Assembly: GCF_011605345.1 (NCBI RefSeq)
Contig: NZ_JAAOXM010000003.1
Coordinates: forward strand, 62,001-126,000
Reading direction: 5' to 3'
Length of the DNA stretch: 64,000 bases
From: Burkholderia sp. D-99
Lineage (GTDB): Bacteria > Pseudomonadota > Gammaproteobacteria > Burkholderiales > Burkholderiaceae
Under the pieces are notes generated by a model. The model did no database searches and was not told the origin of the DNA. It was given only the letters and a program-made list of their open reading frames with translations. The number at the start of each line of letters is the position of its first letter. Position 1 is the first letter of the stretch. Below, in pieces: positions 17,960-27,989 of this stretch. Both the position numbers and the translations under genes were made by a program.

Positions 17960-19327
17960 TCACCCAATCATCGGACGTGCTTGATAGAACGACCGATGCT
18001 TCTCTTCCATGAACTTGAACAATTTGTCCATCAGGCCATGATCCAGGTGCTGATCGGCTGCAATGCCGAATCCGCACGGATGATCGCCGGTCTTTTCCGT
18101 GTCGAATACCACGACTCGATGTTCGTGAGTCGCGGACAGGAATGAATCATAGGACTTCAATTGTTCAACCTGAGTTTCCGAGCACGCATACAGGTAGGGC
18201 AAATCGACGGACGAGAAGTCGATATGCGCGCCGTCCTGGAAGCAGCCCTCTTCGATCAGTGCCGTGACGAGAGGCGACATTGAGTCATGAGCCGGGACGA
18301 GATACGGGACGCCGCTGTTGTCTTGCAGCAGATGGGCCGAACTGACCTTTCTCAATGCAAGTGCCTTGCGTAGCAGGCCGAGCGCCCGTACGGTCTTGAT
18401 CCGCATTGCGTTGACTTCTTGCAAACGCTCCGTTTCCCACATGCTGATACGCTCGAGGACCGCAGCGTGCAGTAGTGCGATGCCGGAACAGTAAGCCGTG
18501 ACCGTTGTCAGGCTGTGGTCGAGCGCGCGAACGAACTCGATACGCCGGTCCGAATCGTTGTTCAGGCCTGCATAGAAGTGCTCGAAACGACCGCTCATCA
18601 GTACCCGCATCAGCGTCATGAGCAATTCGTACTCGCTCTGCAGCCGCATCTGCGAGCCCGAGCTCAGATTGTTGTTGTGCAATCGATACGAGCAAGTGAT
18701 CTGCTTGGTGAACACAAAACGGCCGTGCAACAGCAAATTGAGCCATAGCTCGTAATCCTGCAGCCGCTCGTTCGACGCGCCCCAGTACGAGATGTCGAAG
18801 AAATCGCGGCGGAACATGGACGCGGGTGCGCAGAGGAAATTCCCTGCCGTCAGTTTTGCGAGCAGCGTCTCATAGCCATCTTCGTCGATGCGGCCGTGAT
18901 TGAACACGGTGGCGACCATCGGCTTGCTTTGCGCATCGATATAGGTGACGCCGGCGAAGGCGGCGCTCGCGTCCGGATTGTTGTCCAGCGCGGCGCAAAG
19001 CTCCGACAGGTGATCAGGCGACCAGACGTCATCCTGGCCGATTTGCGCAATATAGCGTCCACGTGCGAGCCGCGATGCGTCAACGAGTGCGGCGCATACC
19101 CCCAGATTGACCGGCTTGCGCAAACGCCGAACGGAGAGGGTGTGGCTGCTCATCCAGGACGTCAATAGATCCCAGCTTCCATCGGTCGATCCGTCGTCGA
19201 CAACGATCAGTTCGAAATCGGTCAGGTTCTGCGATGCAATGGACTCCAGCATTTCCTGCAGGTAGGCCTGTCCGTTATAGACCGGCAAGAGGATGCTGAC
19301 TGTCGGATTGGAACTTTTCTTGTTCAT
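17960..19327 (-). CDS. GT2-family glycosyltransferase
   Basis: This is an inverting GT-A glycosyltransferase. The N-terminal catalytic domain starts VSILLPVYNGQAYLQEML, with VVDDGSTDGSW, an acidic QIGQDDVW at the DxD position, and NERLQDYELWL further on. About 200 residues of C-terminal sequence have no motif I recognise and may bind the acceptor. The length is 455 residues. ATG 19327 is preceded by GGAAG at a slightly long spacing. It lies 16 bp downstream of the DUF4214-GT2 gene and 6 bp before the ATP-grasp gene, in the same transcript. The sugar specificity is unknown. Confidence 0.85.
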   Translation of the reverse strand: MNKKSSNPTVSILLPVYNGQAYLQEMLESIASQNLTDFELIVVDDGSTDGSWDLLTSWMSSHTLSVRRLRKPVNLGVCAALVDASRLARGRYIAQIGQDDVWSPDHLSELCAALDNNPDASAAFAGVTYIDAQSKPMVATVFNHGRIDEDGYETLLAKLTAGNFLCAPASMFRRDFFDISYWGASNERLQDYELWLNLLLHGRFVFTKQITCSYRLHNNNLSSGSQMRLQSEYELLMTLMRVLMSGRFEHFYAGLNNDSDRRIEFVRALDHSLTTVTAYCSGIALLHAAVLERISMWETERLQEVNAMRIKTVRALGLLRKALALRKVSSAHLLQDNSGVPYLVPAHDSMSPLVTALIEEGCFQDGAHIDFSSVDLPYLYACSETQVEQLKSYDSFLSATHEHRVVVFDTEKTGDHPCGFGIAADQHLDHGLMDKLFKFMEEKHRSFYQARPMIG

Positions 19328-19343
19328 TTGTAGCGTGCTTCCA

Positions 19344-20996
19344 TCAAACGACCAGCAGATGTGATGCCGAGCGGCTCTTGTTCATTTTCGGTGCTCGCTT
19401 GGAGCTCAGGACGCCGATGTTCTGCGCCGTCAGCTTGGCGAAATCAGCTGGACTGAGTCTGTCGTCGATCGTTTCCAGCACCGGAACGTTGTTCAGGTGT
19501 CGCGAGACGCTGTCGTAGATCCGACTGTCGCGAGGAAGCTTTTGTCTCGGCACGACGAGACATTTTCCGGTGATGAAGTCGTCCAGGTAAGCCAGAGGGA
19601 CGTTGGACAACGCATCAAGTAGCGGATGGTCTCCCCGACCCATCTGATGTTCCGAAATGACGGTCATGCGGTGCGTATAGACGTCGAAGCGCGAGCAAAT
19701 CAGCTTTGCCAGTTGCTTCCGGTCTTGCGCGGACGCAGTGGGATACCGGTATCGAACGAGATAGCGTGCTTCGTCGTCGAGCTCGATGTTCACCAGCGGA
19801 TCCAGGTCGCGGTAGAGGCTCTTGGCGATCTCTATCCGTTCACCGTCAGCAAGCGGCTTCTGGCCCAGACTCTTGGCAGTACTGTCATCATGAACCCGCC
19901 AGCCATAGCTGGGATAGGGCATGTATTTGCTTGAAATCTGTTGCGATCCGAAATGCCGGATGTAACCGAGCGCCAACCAGATGTCGAAGCAACTGCGATA
20001 CTTTTTGACGGCATCCGGTTCCTTCTCGATCAGTGCCTTGCAAATCGACGTGCGGAACAGCGTGATGTGATGCATGTAGAAGTAATGCATCGAACTCAGC
20101 GGATCGAATGTCGGCTTGGCAAAATGGACATTGACCTCCTGCCCGAATCGGACTTCGTCGGTATAGATGAGGTCGTGACGCTCCCCGACCGCGTTCAGGT
20201 GCGCGACGATCGGCGCAAGGTCCACCTCGTCGTCATGGTCGAGAATGGCGACGTACGGCGTGGTGGCGGCGTTGATGCCGCTGGTGTAGGACGCAAAGAT
20301 CCCCTTGTTGACGTCGTGCCTGACATACCTGATGTTCGGAAAGCACGATTGCATCCTGTCGATGAACGACTCGACGTGAGGGACGGCCGGGGAGTCGTTG
20401 ACGACGACCCATTCGATCGAATCACGTACGGCCCAGAGTGACGTCGCCAACCGTTCCAGGTAATAGACCGACGTCTTGTAGATCGGCGTGATCACGGAAA
20501 AGAGCGGGGTATCTGCATGTGCCGTCGCACGCACGACGGGCAGGTGATGTTCGCCAAGGGCGTGAGGCAGCCTGGTCAGCGACGCATGCAGGCTCGAGAC
20601 TTGCTCGTTGGTCGACGCCGCGACGCGCGCGAGCGCATGCAGCGAATTCTCCAGATCATTTAGCTTCCGGTCCTGATCTTTGCGATGACGCGTCCACGGC
20701 GCCGTGAAGCTGAAAATTCGCTTGAGCCTGGTCGCACGGATGGCGCGGTCCAGTCCGCTCATGTCGACCGAGCGTGCGCGGGCTTCCTTTGAGTTTCTCA
20801 GCTGCCCGAGAATATGAAGCTTTCCGATGCCGTTGCGGATACGGCGCAGATAATATGCTTGGCCCTCCTGATCGGCTTCCCTGCCCAATACTGTTCGATA
20901 TGCAGCAAGGACGAATGCTTCGTCATCCAGACCGAGCAACTCGTCCAATGTAGCCGGAGGAACGTTGTGCGAATAAGGGGGGGAACTGACAGTCAT
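19344..20996 (-). CDS. DUF4214-GT2 fusion glycosyltransferase
   Basis: The protein (550 residues) begins with a DUF4214-like helical domain at about residues 15-75, seen as FVLAAYRTVLGREADQEGQA and YLRRIRNG. A short helical linker follows, and then a GT2 domain from about residue 165: FSVITPIYKTSVYYLERL, VVVNDSPAVP, and the metal-site AILDHDDEVD. The C-terminal third is uncharacterised. DUF4214 often accompanies polysaccharide or surface-glycan enzymes, and its function is not known to me. It lies between the sulfotransferase gene and another GT2 gene in the capsule series. Confidence 0.85.
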   Translation of the reverse strand: MTVSSPPYSHNVPPATLDELLGLDDEAFVLAAYRTVLGREADQEGQAYYLRRIRNGIGKLHILGQLRNSKEARARSVDMSGLDRAIRATRLKRIFSFTAPWTRHRKDQDRKLNDLENSLHALARVAASTNEQVSSLHASLTRLPHALGEHHLPVVRATAHADTPLFSVITPIYKTSVYYLERLATSLWAVRDSIEWVVVNDSPAVPHVESFIDRMQSCFPNIRYVRHDVNKGIFASYTSGINAATTPYVAILDHDDEVDLAPIVAHLNAVGERHDLIYTDEVRFGQEVNVHFAKPTFDPLSSMHYFYMHHITLFRTSICKALIEKEPDAVKKYRSCFDIWLALGYIRHFGSQQISSKYMPYPSYGWRVHDDSTAKSLGQKPLADGERIEIAKSLYRDLDPLVNIELDDEARYLVRYRYPTASAQDRKQLAKLICSRFDVYTHRMTVISEHQMGRGDHPLLDALSNVPLAYLDDFITGKCLVVPRQKLPRDSRIYDSVSRHLNNVPVLETIDDRLSPADFAKLTAQNIGVLSSKRAPKMNKSRSASHLLVV

Positions 20997-21104
20997 TGGT
21001 AAACCTACCTCAATTTTTCTTGCGATGTATTTTGCTTCGGTGGTGTGACAGGGAATCTTGGCGCTCTCCCGCCGCCTGTCATTCAGTCAATTCATCGTGC
21101 CTTG

Positions 21105-22823
21105 CTATCTCGCAGGGCTGATCCAGCGTCCAATTCGTCGTAAGGGCGAAGTGAATTTCCATGAGGCACTCGCCTTGAGCCGCTCCAGCTCGTCGCGGGT
21201 TGCTTGCAGGTCCTGTTCGAGCATGTGTACCCGAGCGTCGGTTGCGCTCGACAGCGCCTTGTATTCCGTTGCTTCGGCCTGATGCTGCCGATCGCGAGTC
21301 TGCAGTTCGCGTCGCGCCTCTTCAACATCCGTCTGAAGCGCTTTCACGTCATCGCGAAACTGCGCTTCGCGCGCGACGCGCCTGTCATCGGCGCCACGCA
21401 GCGCTGCTTGCGACTCGTCCAACTGGTCGGTGAGCGTCTGGGTCTTCAGCAGGACCGCAGCCAGGGCGGCTTCCGATTTTTCCTGAAGACAGGTCAATTG
21501 CAGGCGATGTCCGTCGCGTTGTTCCTTGAGCGCTTCTTGCCACTGAATTTCTCGACGTGCGTCAGCCTCGACGGAGATGTGCTTCTCGACGACCAGGCTA
21601 CTGAGATTTTGCTGTGCGGTTTCGATCGCTGCGATCAGTGATTCTCGCTCACGGGAAGATTCCGCTTCAAGCGTCCGTACCAACTGATTGTGGGTGGTTT
21701 CGCGAACCAGCGCTTCCTGGTTCCATGCCAATTCGCTTGCGACATGCTCGGCAGTGGCGCGGTTCATGGCGGCTTCGCTCAATTGGAGCGCCTGCGACAA
21801 TTCGCCGATTCGGAGCGTTGCAGTATGCGCATCCGCACTCGACTGCCGTTCCAGCTCCGGAATTTTGTCCTCGAGTATACGGCACAGATCCCGTTGGCGA
21901 ACGAGTTCCCCGCCATGCTGCATCGCAGTCTGGTAATAGAGGTCGACCTGGGTCGAAAGCGCGTCAATCAACCGGAGGGTGGGTTGCATGCCCATGAGGG
22001 CATTGCTCCACTCGACGCATCGCTGCCGCAGTTCGGGATCGTCGAGATCGTGCTCCTGGAGTGCGCATGCCCTGAGTGACATGTATGCATCCCGAACCAT
22101 GGTCGGACACATGGGTTCGTGATCGAAGTCCGCGCTCGAGAAAACCGTGTGCCGTAGCGAAAGGTCCAGAAACTCGGTTTCGTAAGCTGCCAAACGTCGG
22201 GGGTCGATCGTCAGGCCGAAGCGAGTTGCGCACAAATCAATATAGGGCTGAGGAGTTTCCAGAAAGGTGTCGTAATCTACGATGCATCTGGATGTGCCGT
22301 CGGTCTGAATGAGTCCTGGCAAGACGTGCTGAAGCCACAGGAGGTAACTTTTCCCGGGGATGAATCCGTTGCGCTCCTTGAGTGAACGAGCGACGCTGAC
22401 CGGATTGCGCAGGGTGATCAAATAATGCGTCTCGACTTGGCAATGCGCGAAGACCTGCTGCCAGAAGGGAAGTAATTTGGATACCCGCGGATCCTTGAAT
22501 CCGAATACATCCGCATCGTGGATTTTTTTTTGCAGCAGATCGACTGCTTGTCCGAAAAAGCCCTTGTGACGCAATGTTTCAAAATCGATTTCGTCGAGCG
22601 ACGTCAGATGATGCCAATCATTTCCCAAGGCATCGAGCATGGCGATGTTGAGCGCATTGAGGTCACCGTCTTCGAAGAACCCTTTTGCGTTGTTTCCTTC
22701 AATACCGGGAAGTAATGCGTCACCTAGCTGCACGCCCAGTACGGGGAGCATATTGGTGATCGCACTTGAGCCGCTGCGATGCATCGCAAGAACGACGATC
22801 AGTTTCTGACGGTAAGTTGCCAC
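21105..22823 (-). CDS. Sulfotransferase with long C-terminal coiled coil
   Basis: The N-terminal 300 residues form a sulfotransferase domain with a PAPS-binding P-loop, AMHRSGSSAITN (residues 13-24), and the later GFKDPRVSKLLPFW and ITLRNPVSVARSLKERNG, which match the 3'-phosphate-binding region. From about residue 310 to 555 the chain is a near-continuous, charged, Gln/Glu/Ala-rich coiled coil, ending in a basic ASWKFTSPLRRIGRW tail as in capsule enzymes that dock at membranes. The start is GTG at 22823 with AAAGG upstream. It lies just downstream of the export genes. The reaction expected is sulfate transfer from PAPS to the capsule; a cysC gene at 40274-40876 could supply PAPS. Acceptor unknown. 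Confidence 0.82.
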   Translation of the reverse strand: MATYRQKLIVVLAMHRSGSSAITNMLPVLGVQLGDALLPGIEGNNAKGFFEDGDLNALNIAMLDALGNDWHHLTSLDEIDFETLRHKGFFGQAVDLLQKKIHDADVFGFKDPRVSKLLPFWQQVFAHCQVETHYLITLRNPVSVARSLKERNGFIPGKSYLLWLQHVLPGLIQTDGTSRCIVDYDTFLETPQPYIDLCATRFGLTIDPRRLAAYETEFLDLSLRHTVFSSADFDHEPMCPTMVRDAYMSLRACALQEHDLDDPELRQRCVEWSNALMGMQPTLRLIDALSTQVDLYYQTAMQHGGELVRQRDLCRILEDKIPELERQSSADAHTATLRIGELSQALQLSEAAMNRATAEHVASELAWNQEALVRETTHNQLVRTLEAESSRERESLIAAIETAQQNLSSLVVEKHISVEADARREIQWQEALKEQRDGHRLQLTCLQEKSEAALAAVLLKTQTLTDQLDESQAALRGADDRRVAREAQFRDDVKALQTDVEEARRELQTRDRQHQAEATEYKALSSATDARVHMLEQDLQATRDELERLKASASWKFTSPLRRIGRWISPAR

Positions 22824-22965
22824 TCAAATACCTTTGCGCTCACGCGCGTCGCTCTATTCTGTTGATAATCGACCAGTTGAATTGGATGGCCGATCGAGTT
22901 CCGGCCCGATTTTCCGGAATATCTTTACATCAGACTATTCGCCTGCGCCGCATGGCGATACGGAC

Positions 22966-23619
22966 TCAAGCGGTGCTGGCCTGATAAAAATCGTACGCTT
23001 GGCCTACGTCCGCGAAATTATGAAGTTTTCCCTGCACCAGCACGGCTGCGCGGTCACAGTGCTGGCGAACATAGGCGACATCGTGGCTGACGATAATGAG
23101 TGCTCGATCCCGTCGTTTTTCGAAAAGCTCGTGATGGCATTTCGCGTGAAATCGACTGTCGCCAACCGCGATAATCTCGTCAATCAGGAAGCAATCGAAT
23201 TCGATCGCCATCGAAATTGCGAACGCCAACCGTGCCCGCATGCCGGAAGAATACGTCTTTACCGGTTCCCGAAGGTAGCTGCCCAGCTCTGAAAACTCTT
23301 GCACGAACGGCTCCGCGCGCTTCGCATCCGCACCGTACACCCGGCATACGAAGCGCAGGTTGTCCATTCCGGTCAGGCTGCCCTGGAAGGCGCCGCCGAA
23401 GGCGAGTGGCCAGGAGACGCTCATGTCGCGCGAAATACGCCCGGCGGTCGGAGGTTCTGCGCCGCTGATCATCCGGATCAAGGTCGATTTCCCGGCACCG
23501 TTCCGTCCGAGAATGCCGACACGTTCGCCTTTATTCACGGTCAACGAAATATCATCGAGTACCGTACGCCGGCCAGTCCGGGTGTGATAAGCCTTGCTCA
23601 GGTTTTTGAGAGAGATCAT
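22966..23619 (-). CDS. wzt: Capsule ABC transporter ATPase (Wzt/KpsT)
   Basis: This is the nucleotide-binding subunit that powers capsule export through Wzm. Walker A is GRNGAGKST near residue 38, the signature region is [12 protein letters not shown], and Walker B is FDCFLIDE. At 217 residues it matches the short KpsT form and lacks the C-terminal carbohydrate-binding domain found in O-antigen Wzt proteins, so export should not depend on recognition of a terminal cap by this subunit. The ATG at 23619 overlaps the wzm stop by four bases. Confidence 0.95.
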   Translation of the reverse strand: MISLKNLSKAYHTRTGRRTVLDDISLTVNKGERVGILGRNGAGKSTLIRMISGAEPPTAGRISRDMSVSWPLAFGGAFQGSLTGMDNLRFVCRVYGADAKRAEPFVQEFSELGSYLREPVKTYSSGMRARLAFAISMAIEFDCFLIDEIIAVGDSRFHAKCHHELFEKRRDRALIIVSHDVAYVRQHCDRAAVLVQGKLHNFADVGQAYDFYQASTA

Positions 23620-24425
23620 TCCGGCTCCACGTGCTTGCTGGCCTCCCGGACAAGGCACAGACCGATGAGTAGAAGAACCAGGTCGAAGGTCACCATGTAA
23701 CCGATGTCGTAATGTGCCTTGACGAGAGGGCCAAAATAGCCGGACCGGATCATTTCCACGCCGTGCACCATTGGCAGAAGCAAAATGAATTTCTGCGCAT
23801 ACTGGGGCATCCAATCCACCATGAATACCGCGCCCGACAGCGGAAACAGCAGGTAGGCGATCGTGTGCCAGACCCGCTCGACGGTTTCGCTGCGCTCGCT
23901 CAGCGCGCCAAGTGTGAACCCGAGGCCGCAAGCAAGCGTTGCAATATGAATCCATCCGCCGAGGATCAGAGCGATGTTGTGCGGTGGCGCCATCATGCCG
24001 ATCCCGATGAAGAGCACGCTCAGTACGAAAAACGACATTGTTGCGCCGGATATCTCGAGCACCAGGCGTGCCATCAGAAGATCAATCACCCTGACATTGC
24101 GATGGTAGAGCAGGCTCTGATTCGGCTGAATGGCAAGCGAGCACCGGCCTGCGCAATTGCGCCATAGCAGCACAGTCGAATAGCCGGTGACGGCAAATGC
24201 CGTGATCGGCAGTGTCGAGCCGTGAGTCGCCTTGGAGACGGTCCATAGGGCCGTGACGCCAAGCGTGAACATCATCGGTTCGCACATGATCCACAGGAAG
24301 CCCACATTGTGGCGGCCATAGCGCGTGATGATTTCACGCATCAGCAGCGCGCCGACGACGCGGATCTGAATGCGCAACGACCGAAAGAAGGGCGTGTCGT
24401 GATGCACGGCGTGCCGATTAGTCAT
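23616..24425 (-). CDS. wzm: Capsule ABC transporter permease (Wzm/KpsM)
   Basis: This is the membrane subunit of the capsule exporter, an ABC-2 type permease of 269 residues with about six predicted helices (for example [41 protein letters not shown], and a last segment [11 protein letters not shown]). The cytoplasmic start has [17 protein letters not shown], typical of KpsM. It sits between kpsE, which it overlaps by 8 bp, and wzt, which it overlaps by 4 bp, so the three are coupled. Confidence 0.95.
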   Translation of the reverse strand: MTNRHAVHHDTPFFRSLRIQIRVVGALLMREIITRYGRHNVGFLWIMCEPMMFTLGVTALWTVSKATHGSTLPITAFAVTGYSTVLLWRNCAGRCSLAIQPNQSLLYHRNVRVIDLLMARLVLEISGATMSFFVLSVLFIGIGMMAPPHNIALILGGWIHIATLACGLGFTLGALSERSETVERVWHTIAYLLFPLSGAVFMVDWMPQYAQKFILLLPMVHGVEMIRSGYFGPLVKAHYDIGYMVTFDLVLLLIGLCLVREASKHVEPE

Positions 24426-25602
24426 AGTGCTCTCGGACGCCGGCCAGCAACAGGCTCAAGATGCCCCAGACGATCATGCTCAACGCGAAAGTCTCGAAAA
24501 TCGATTTCAGGCGTCGCGGTTCGATTGCGATGTCCGGGGTGTTGGGCTCGACAAGACGCTCGAGATAGAGCTGCTTGCGCTGCAATTCTGCACGCGCATT
24601 TTCCATACCGGTCATCGCAGAAGCCAACTGCTTGTCAGCAAACTGCGATTCCAGTTGCAGGCGCGCGTATTGCGCGGCCTTGTCCGACAGGGAGCCGGAT
24701 CGGCCGGCGACACCGCCGGTGGCTGCCTCGATTTGACGCTGAAGAGTGGAAATGTTCGTTTTCAGCGTTGCGACCTGCGGGTTTGCCGGCGCGGTGGACT
24801 GCAACTGGATCAGTTGGCTCTGTGCTGTCAGCAACTGCGATTGCAGGCTGCTGACTTGCTGCAGTTCCAGTGCGGATTGCTTGTCGGGATCAAAAACCGT
24901 GTGCGTGTTCCGGTATGCGGCCAGCGCTGCGGCTGCATCCTTCGCCTTTGTGGTTGCCTGGTCGACCTGCTTCTGCGCGAACTGGACGGTATCGTTCGCG
25001 GCACGATCATTCATGCGATTGACGAGGCGCTCGCTCAGTTCGAGCAGCGATTCGTTGATCTTTTCGGCGTCCTGCGCGGAGTAGGCGCGGATCTGCAGGG
25101 TCGTGATGGCGGATGCAGAGTCGAAGTCAACCGAGACAACATGCTTGCGGTAGTATTTCAGCAGTGCTTCAAAGCTGTTGTCGAACGACTTCGAGAACCG
25201 GCTGACGAAGTCGCCGTGGTCGCCGTATGCGTTGGCAATATAGTCCGCCTTGTTCAACTCCCTTAGCGCATCACGGGACTGGATATAGTCGACTACCGCG
25301 TAGGTGTCGTCCTGCGCGCGCGAGAAGCCGGAGCCTTGCAGCAACGCGCCCACGACGCTCGTTTGCATCTGCCGCTGTGGGCTGCGTACAACGAAGCGCG
25401 ATTCCGAGACGTAAACGTCGGATGCGACAAGACCGAAGTAGGCGATCGCGATCGTGGTCGGGACGATCACGGTGAACGCGAAGAGGCGGTTGATTCCCTT
25501 GATGCGTTCCATCAGGGGCTTCTTGCCGTTGTTGGGTGGTACGGTCGTTTCGTTGCTAGATGTGGTTTCCAACGCAATTCCCAGACTAAATATTTTTCCC
25601 AT
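24418..25602 (-). CDS. kpsE: Capsule export inner-membrane protein (KpsE/BexC/WcbD-like)
   Basis: This is the periplasm-spanning polysaccharide co-polymerase/export adaptor that links the ABC transporter to the outer-membrane channel. It has one helix near the N-terminus (LFAFTVIVPTTIAIAYFGLVA), then VYVSESRFVVRSP, a long helical and coiled periplasmic region with Gln-rich heptads, the NTPDIAIEPRRLKSI block, and a C-terminal helix (SMIVWGILSLLLAG). The start is uncertain: ATG 25602 is used, but an in-frame TTG 11 codons later (25569) or ATG at 25512 also fit. It opens the minus-strand export operon. The Burkholderia counterpart is wcbD. Confidence 0.93.
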   Translation of the reverse strand: MGKIFSLGIALETTSSNETTVPPNNGKKPLMERIKGINRLFAFTVIVPTTIAIAYFGLVASDVYVSESRFVVRSPQRQMQTSVVGALLQGSGFSRAQDDTYAVVDYIQSRDALRELNKADYIANAYGDHGDFVSRFSKSFDNSFEALLKYYRKHVVSVDFDSASAITTLQIRAYSAQDAEKINESLLELSERLVNRMNDRAANDTVQFAQKQVDQATTKAKDAAAALAAYRNTHTVFDPDKQSALELQQVSSLQSQLLTAQSQLIQLQSTAPANPQVATLKTNISTLQRQIEAATGGVAGRSGSLSDKAAQYARLQLESQFADKQLASAMTGMENARAELQRKQLYLERLVEPNTPDIAIEPRRLKSIFETFALSMIVWGILSLLLAGVREHYD

Positions 25603-25999
25603 CCCGTAGCAACGGGCTTGCGAATTCCGACGAGCGGGGGCAGGGAAGCGCGACGACCGATGCGGCGGTGCATCCCATCTCGGCCGGCAAACGTCGGAGG
25701 CGTTGCCTGCCGCATCTGGCATGCGCCGTCCACGACAGCTTTCGCGTGAGCGCGGCGGCGCACGCAGTAGGTTTTTAAAACGAGCCGCCGATTATAGCTA
25801 CGTGGAGTGACTCGCGCTATCGCTCGCTGTGAGAGCGCGCATGTTGCGAGATCGCTGATGTTTATATTTTCACAAAGGTACTGTATTCTTCGCCGGTTCT
25901 GGAGCACCAGTCTGCTTATTAAAACTACTGCTTAAAACTGCTGCTGGCCTGGCCGTGGGGGGGTCCTTCGGCTGGTTCGCGCGGCCTTGATGCTTTCAC
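25603..25999. other. Divergent promoter region between kpsE and kpsS
   Basis: This 397-bp gap separates the two divergent halves of the capsule locus and should hold the main promoters of both. The right part (25780-25930) is AT-rich compared with its surroundings. An imperfect direct repeat, AAAACTACTGCTT then AAAACTGCTGCTG, spans 25921-25945 or so. I could not assign -35/-10 boxes with confidence, and no gene is supported. Confidence 0.5.
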
Positions 26000-27205
26000 A
26001 TGCAACGCTCCTTTCTTGTCCTGCAGGGTACGGCTTCCCCTTTTTTTGGCAGGCTGGCTGCCGCGCTTCGTGAGCGCGGGCACTGGGTTCGTAGGGTCAA
26101 TTTTTGTGGCGGGGATCTGATTTACTCGGGCTCGAAGGGAAGCTGGAACTACTCGCACCCGGTTGAGCATTTGGTGGAGTGGTATGGCGACATTGTAAAG
26201 TCGGGTAATTTTACTGATATCGTCATGTTTGGCGATTGTAGGGAAATTCATCGCCCCGTCCATCCAATTGCCGAGGCGAGCGGCCTCCGGGTCCATGTGT
26301 TCGAGGAGGGATACGTTCGTCCTCATTGGCTGACGCTCGAGTGCGGCGGCGTGAATGGCCGGTCGTCGCTGCCGAAGGACCCGGCTGTTTACTACGCGGC
26401 GCGCGGGGCGACACCCGCCGCCGGGGTTGGCCGCCCAACGGGGTATAACCTGTATGAGCGCACATTTCATGACATCCGCTACCGTGCAGCCAATGCGCTC
26501 CTCAGCGCCCGGTTCCCGCACTATCGGAGTCACCGGCCGAAGAATGGCCTGTTCGAATACGCGGGGCTGACTTCGCGGGCGCTGCTGCAGCGGCTTCACC
26601 AGGGCGAAGCCGAGCGCGTGACCGCCGAACTTCTGGCGAAAGGCCGGGATTTTTATGTTTTCCCGTTGCAATTGAATTCGGACGCACAAATTATCGTCCA
26701 TTCCCCATTTGACGGGATCCGTGGCGCAATCGACCGTGTAATGCAATCGTTTGCGGCATACTCTCAACCGGATTCATTGCTGGTAATTAAGAATCACCCT
26801 CTGGATACGGGATTGATCGAATACCGGCGTTATTCCGAAAGGCTGGCTCACGAGTTGCGCGTGGCCGACAGGGTTCGCTTTATCGACGCCGGGCATTTGC
26901 CGACGCTTCTCGATCATGCCAGGGGCGTGGTCGTGGTGAACAGCACCGTGGGCTTGTCGGCGCTACATCATCGGCGGCCGCTGATCGCGCTAGGCGACGC
27001 CATCTATGCAATTCCCGGGTTGACCTGGCAGGGAACGCTGGACGAATTCTGGGGGCAAGGGAGCGAGCCGGACATGGATCTTTATCAGGCCTTCCTGGAT
27101 TACATCATGCATTACACGCAGATCAACGGCGATTTCTACACGCGTACCGGCATTGAGATGGCGGTGCAGGGATCGGTCGACCGCCTGGATCGCGCGAATG
27201 CGTAG
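26000..27205 (+). CDS. kpsS: KpsS-like Kdo transferase, capsule linker initiation
   Basis: KpsS adds the first Kdo to the lipid acceptor on which KpsC builds the oligo-Kdo linker. Visible family marks are FLVLQGTASPFFGRLAAALR at the start, FCGGDLIYS, IVMFGDCREIH, FEEGYVRPHWLTLE near residue 103, FPLQLNSDAQI, and the late VNSTVGLSALHHRRPLIALG. The length of 401 residues is standard. In wcb clusters the gene is wcbO. The next gene starts eight bases before its stop. No clear ribosome binding site precedes ATG 26000. The AT-rich start of the gene contrasts with the GC-rich genes downstream. Confidence 0.92.
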   Translation: MQRSFLVLQGTASPFFGRLAAALRERGHWVRRVNFCGGDLIYSGSKGSWNYSHPVEHLVEWYGDIVKSGNFTDIVMFGDCREIHRPVHPIAEASGLRVHVFEEGYVRPHWLTLECGGVNGRSSLPKDPAVYYAARGATPAAGVGRPTGYNLYERTFHDIRYRAANALLSARFPHYRSHRPKNGLFEYAGLTSRALLQRLHQGEAERVTAELLAKGRDFYVFPLQLNSDAQIIVHSPFDGIRGAIDRVMQSFAAYSQPDSLLVIKNHPLDTGLIEYRRYSERLAHELRVADRVRFIDAGHLPTLLDHARGVVVVNSTVGLSALHHRRPLIALGDAIYAIPGLTWQGTLDEFWGQGSEPDMDLYQAFLDYIMHYTQINGDFYTRTGIEMAVQGSVDRLDRANA

Positions 27206-27989
27206 TCACGGGCCGGCCCACGTCGTCGTTACCGGGGCCAGTGCCGGCCTCGGTCAAGCCATTGCATTTGCCTACGCGCAGCCCGGGGCCGTGCTCGGTC
27301 TCATCGGTCGTGATCGCGAGCGGATCGATGCGACCGCTGAGGTCTGCCGTGCGCGCGGTGCCACGGTTGAAACCGGCGTCATAGACGTGCGTGAAGCGAC
27401 GGCGGTGGCGGCCTGGCTCGACGATTTCGACGCCCGTCATCCAATCGACCTGTTAATCGCGAATGCCGGTGTCGCCAGTACGATCGCATCAGCCTCGGAT
27501 TGGGAGGGGTTGGAGCGCACCGCGCACGTGATCGATACCAACCTTTACGGCATGCTCAACACGGTCTTGCCGGTCATTGAACGCATGGGCTCACGCGGGC
27601 GTGGTCGCGTTGCAATGGTCAGTTCGCTCGCCGCGTTGCGCGGCATGGCGATCTCGCCTGCCTATTGCGCAAGCAAATCTGCCATCAAGGCCTATGGAGA
27701 CTCGGTGCGGCCGCTGCTGGCCCGCCGCGGGGTGGGTGTTACGGTGATCCTTCCCGGCTTCGTGAAGACGGCGATGAGCGACGTGTTCCCCGGCGACAAG
27801 CCTTTCCTGTGGAGTGCCGAGCGTGCGGCGGCCTATATTCGCCGCCGGCTCGACGCGGGGCGCAGCGAGATCGCATTCCCGGGCTTGCTCGCGCTCGGCA
27901 TGCGCCTGCTGTCGTTTTTGCCCGCTGCGCTGGCCGATGCGATTCTCGGCCGCTTGTCCTATTTGCCGTCGAAGGGCCGGGCCAATTGA
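27198..27989 (+). CDS. wcbP: Short-chain dehydrogenase/reductase (WcbP-like)
   Basis: This is a classical SDR of 263 residues. It has the cofactor loop TGASAGLGQAIA near residues 11-22, the NAG structural motif (LLIANAGVAS), and the catalytic Ser and Tyr-x3-Lys in MVSSLAAL and YCASKSAIKAYG. A hydrophobic C-terminal segment (LGMRLLSFLPAALADAI) suggests membrane association, as in lipid-acting SDRs such as 3-ketosphinganine reductases. It overlaps kpsS by 8 bp and wcbQ by 4 bp. In a cluster with a 2-oxoamine synthase (wcbT) it is a good candidate to reduce the 2-amino-3-ketone product; this is an inference. Confidence 0.85.
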   Translation: MRSHGPAHVVVTGASAGLGQAIAFAYAQPGAVLGLIGRDRERIDATAEVCRARGATVETGVIDVREATAVAAWLDDFDARHPIDLLIANAGVASTIASASDWEGLERTAHVIDTNLYGMLNTVLPVIERMGSRGRGRVAMVSSLAALRGMAISPAYCASKSAIKAYGDSVRPLLARRGVGVTVILPGFVKTAMSDVFPGDKPFLWSAERAAAYIRRRLDAGRSEIAFPGLLALGMRLLSFLPAALADAILGRLSYLPSKGRAN

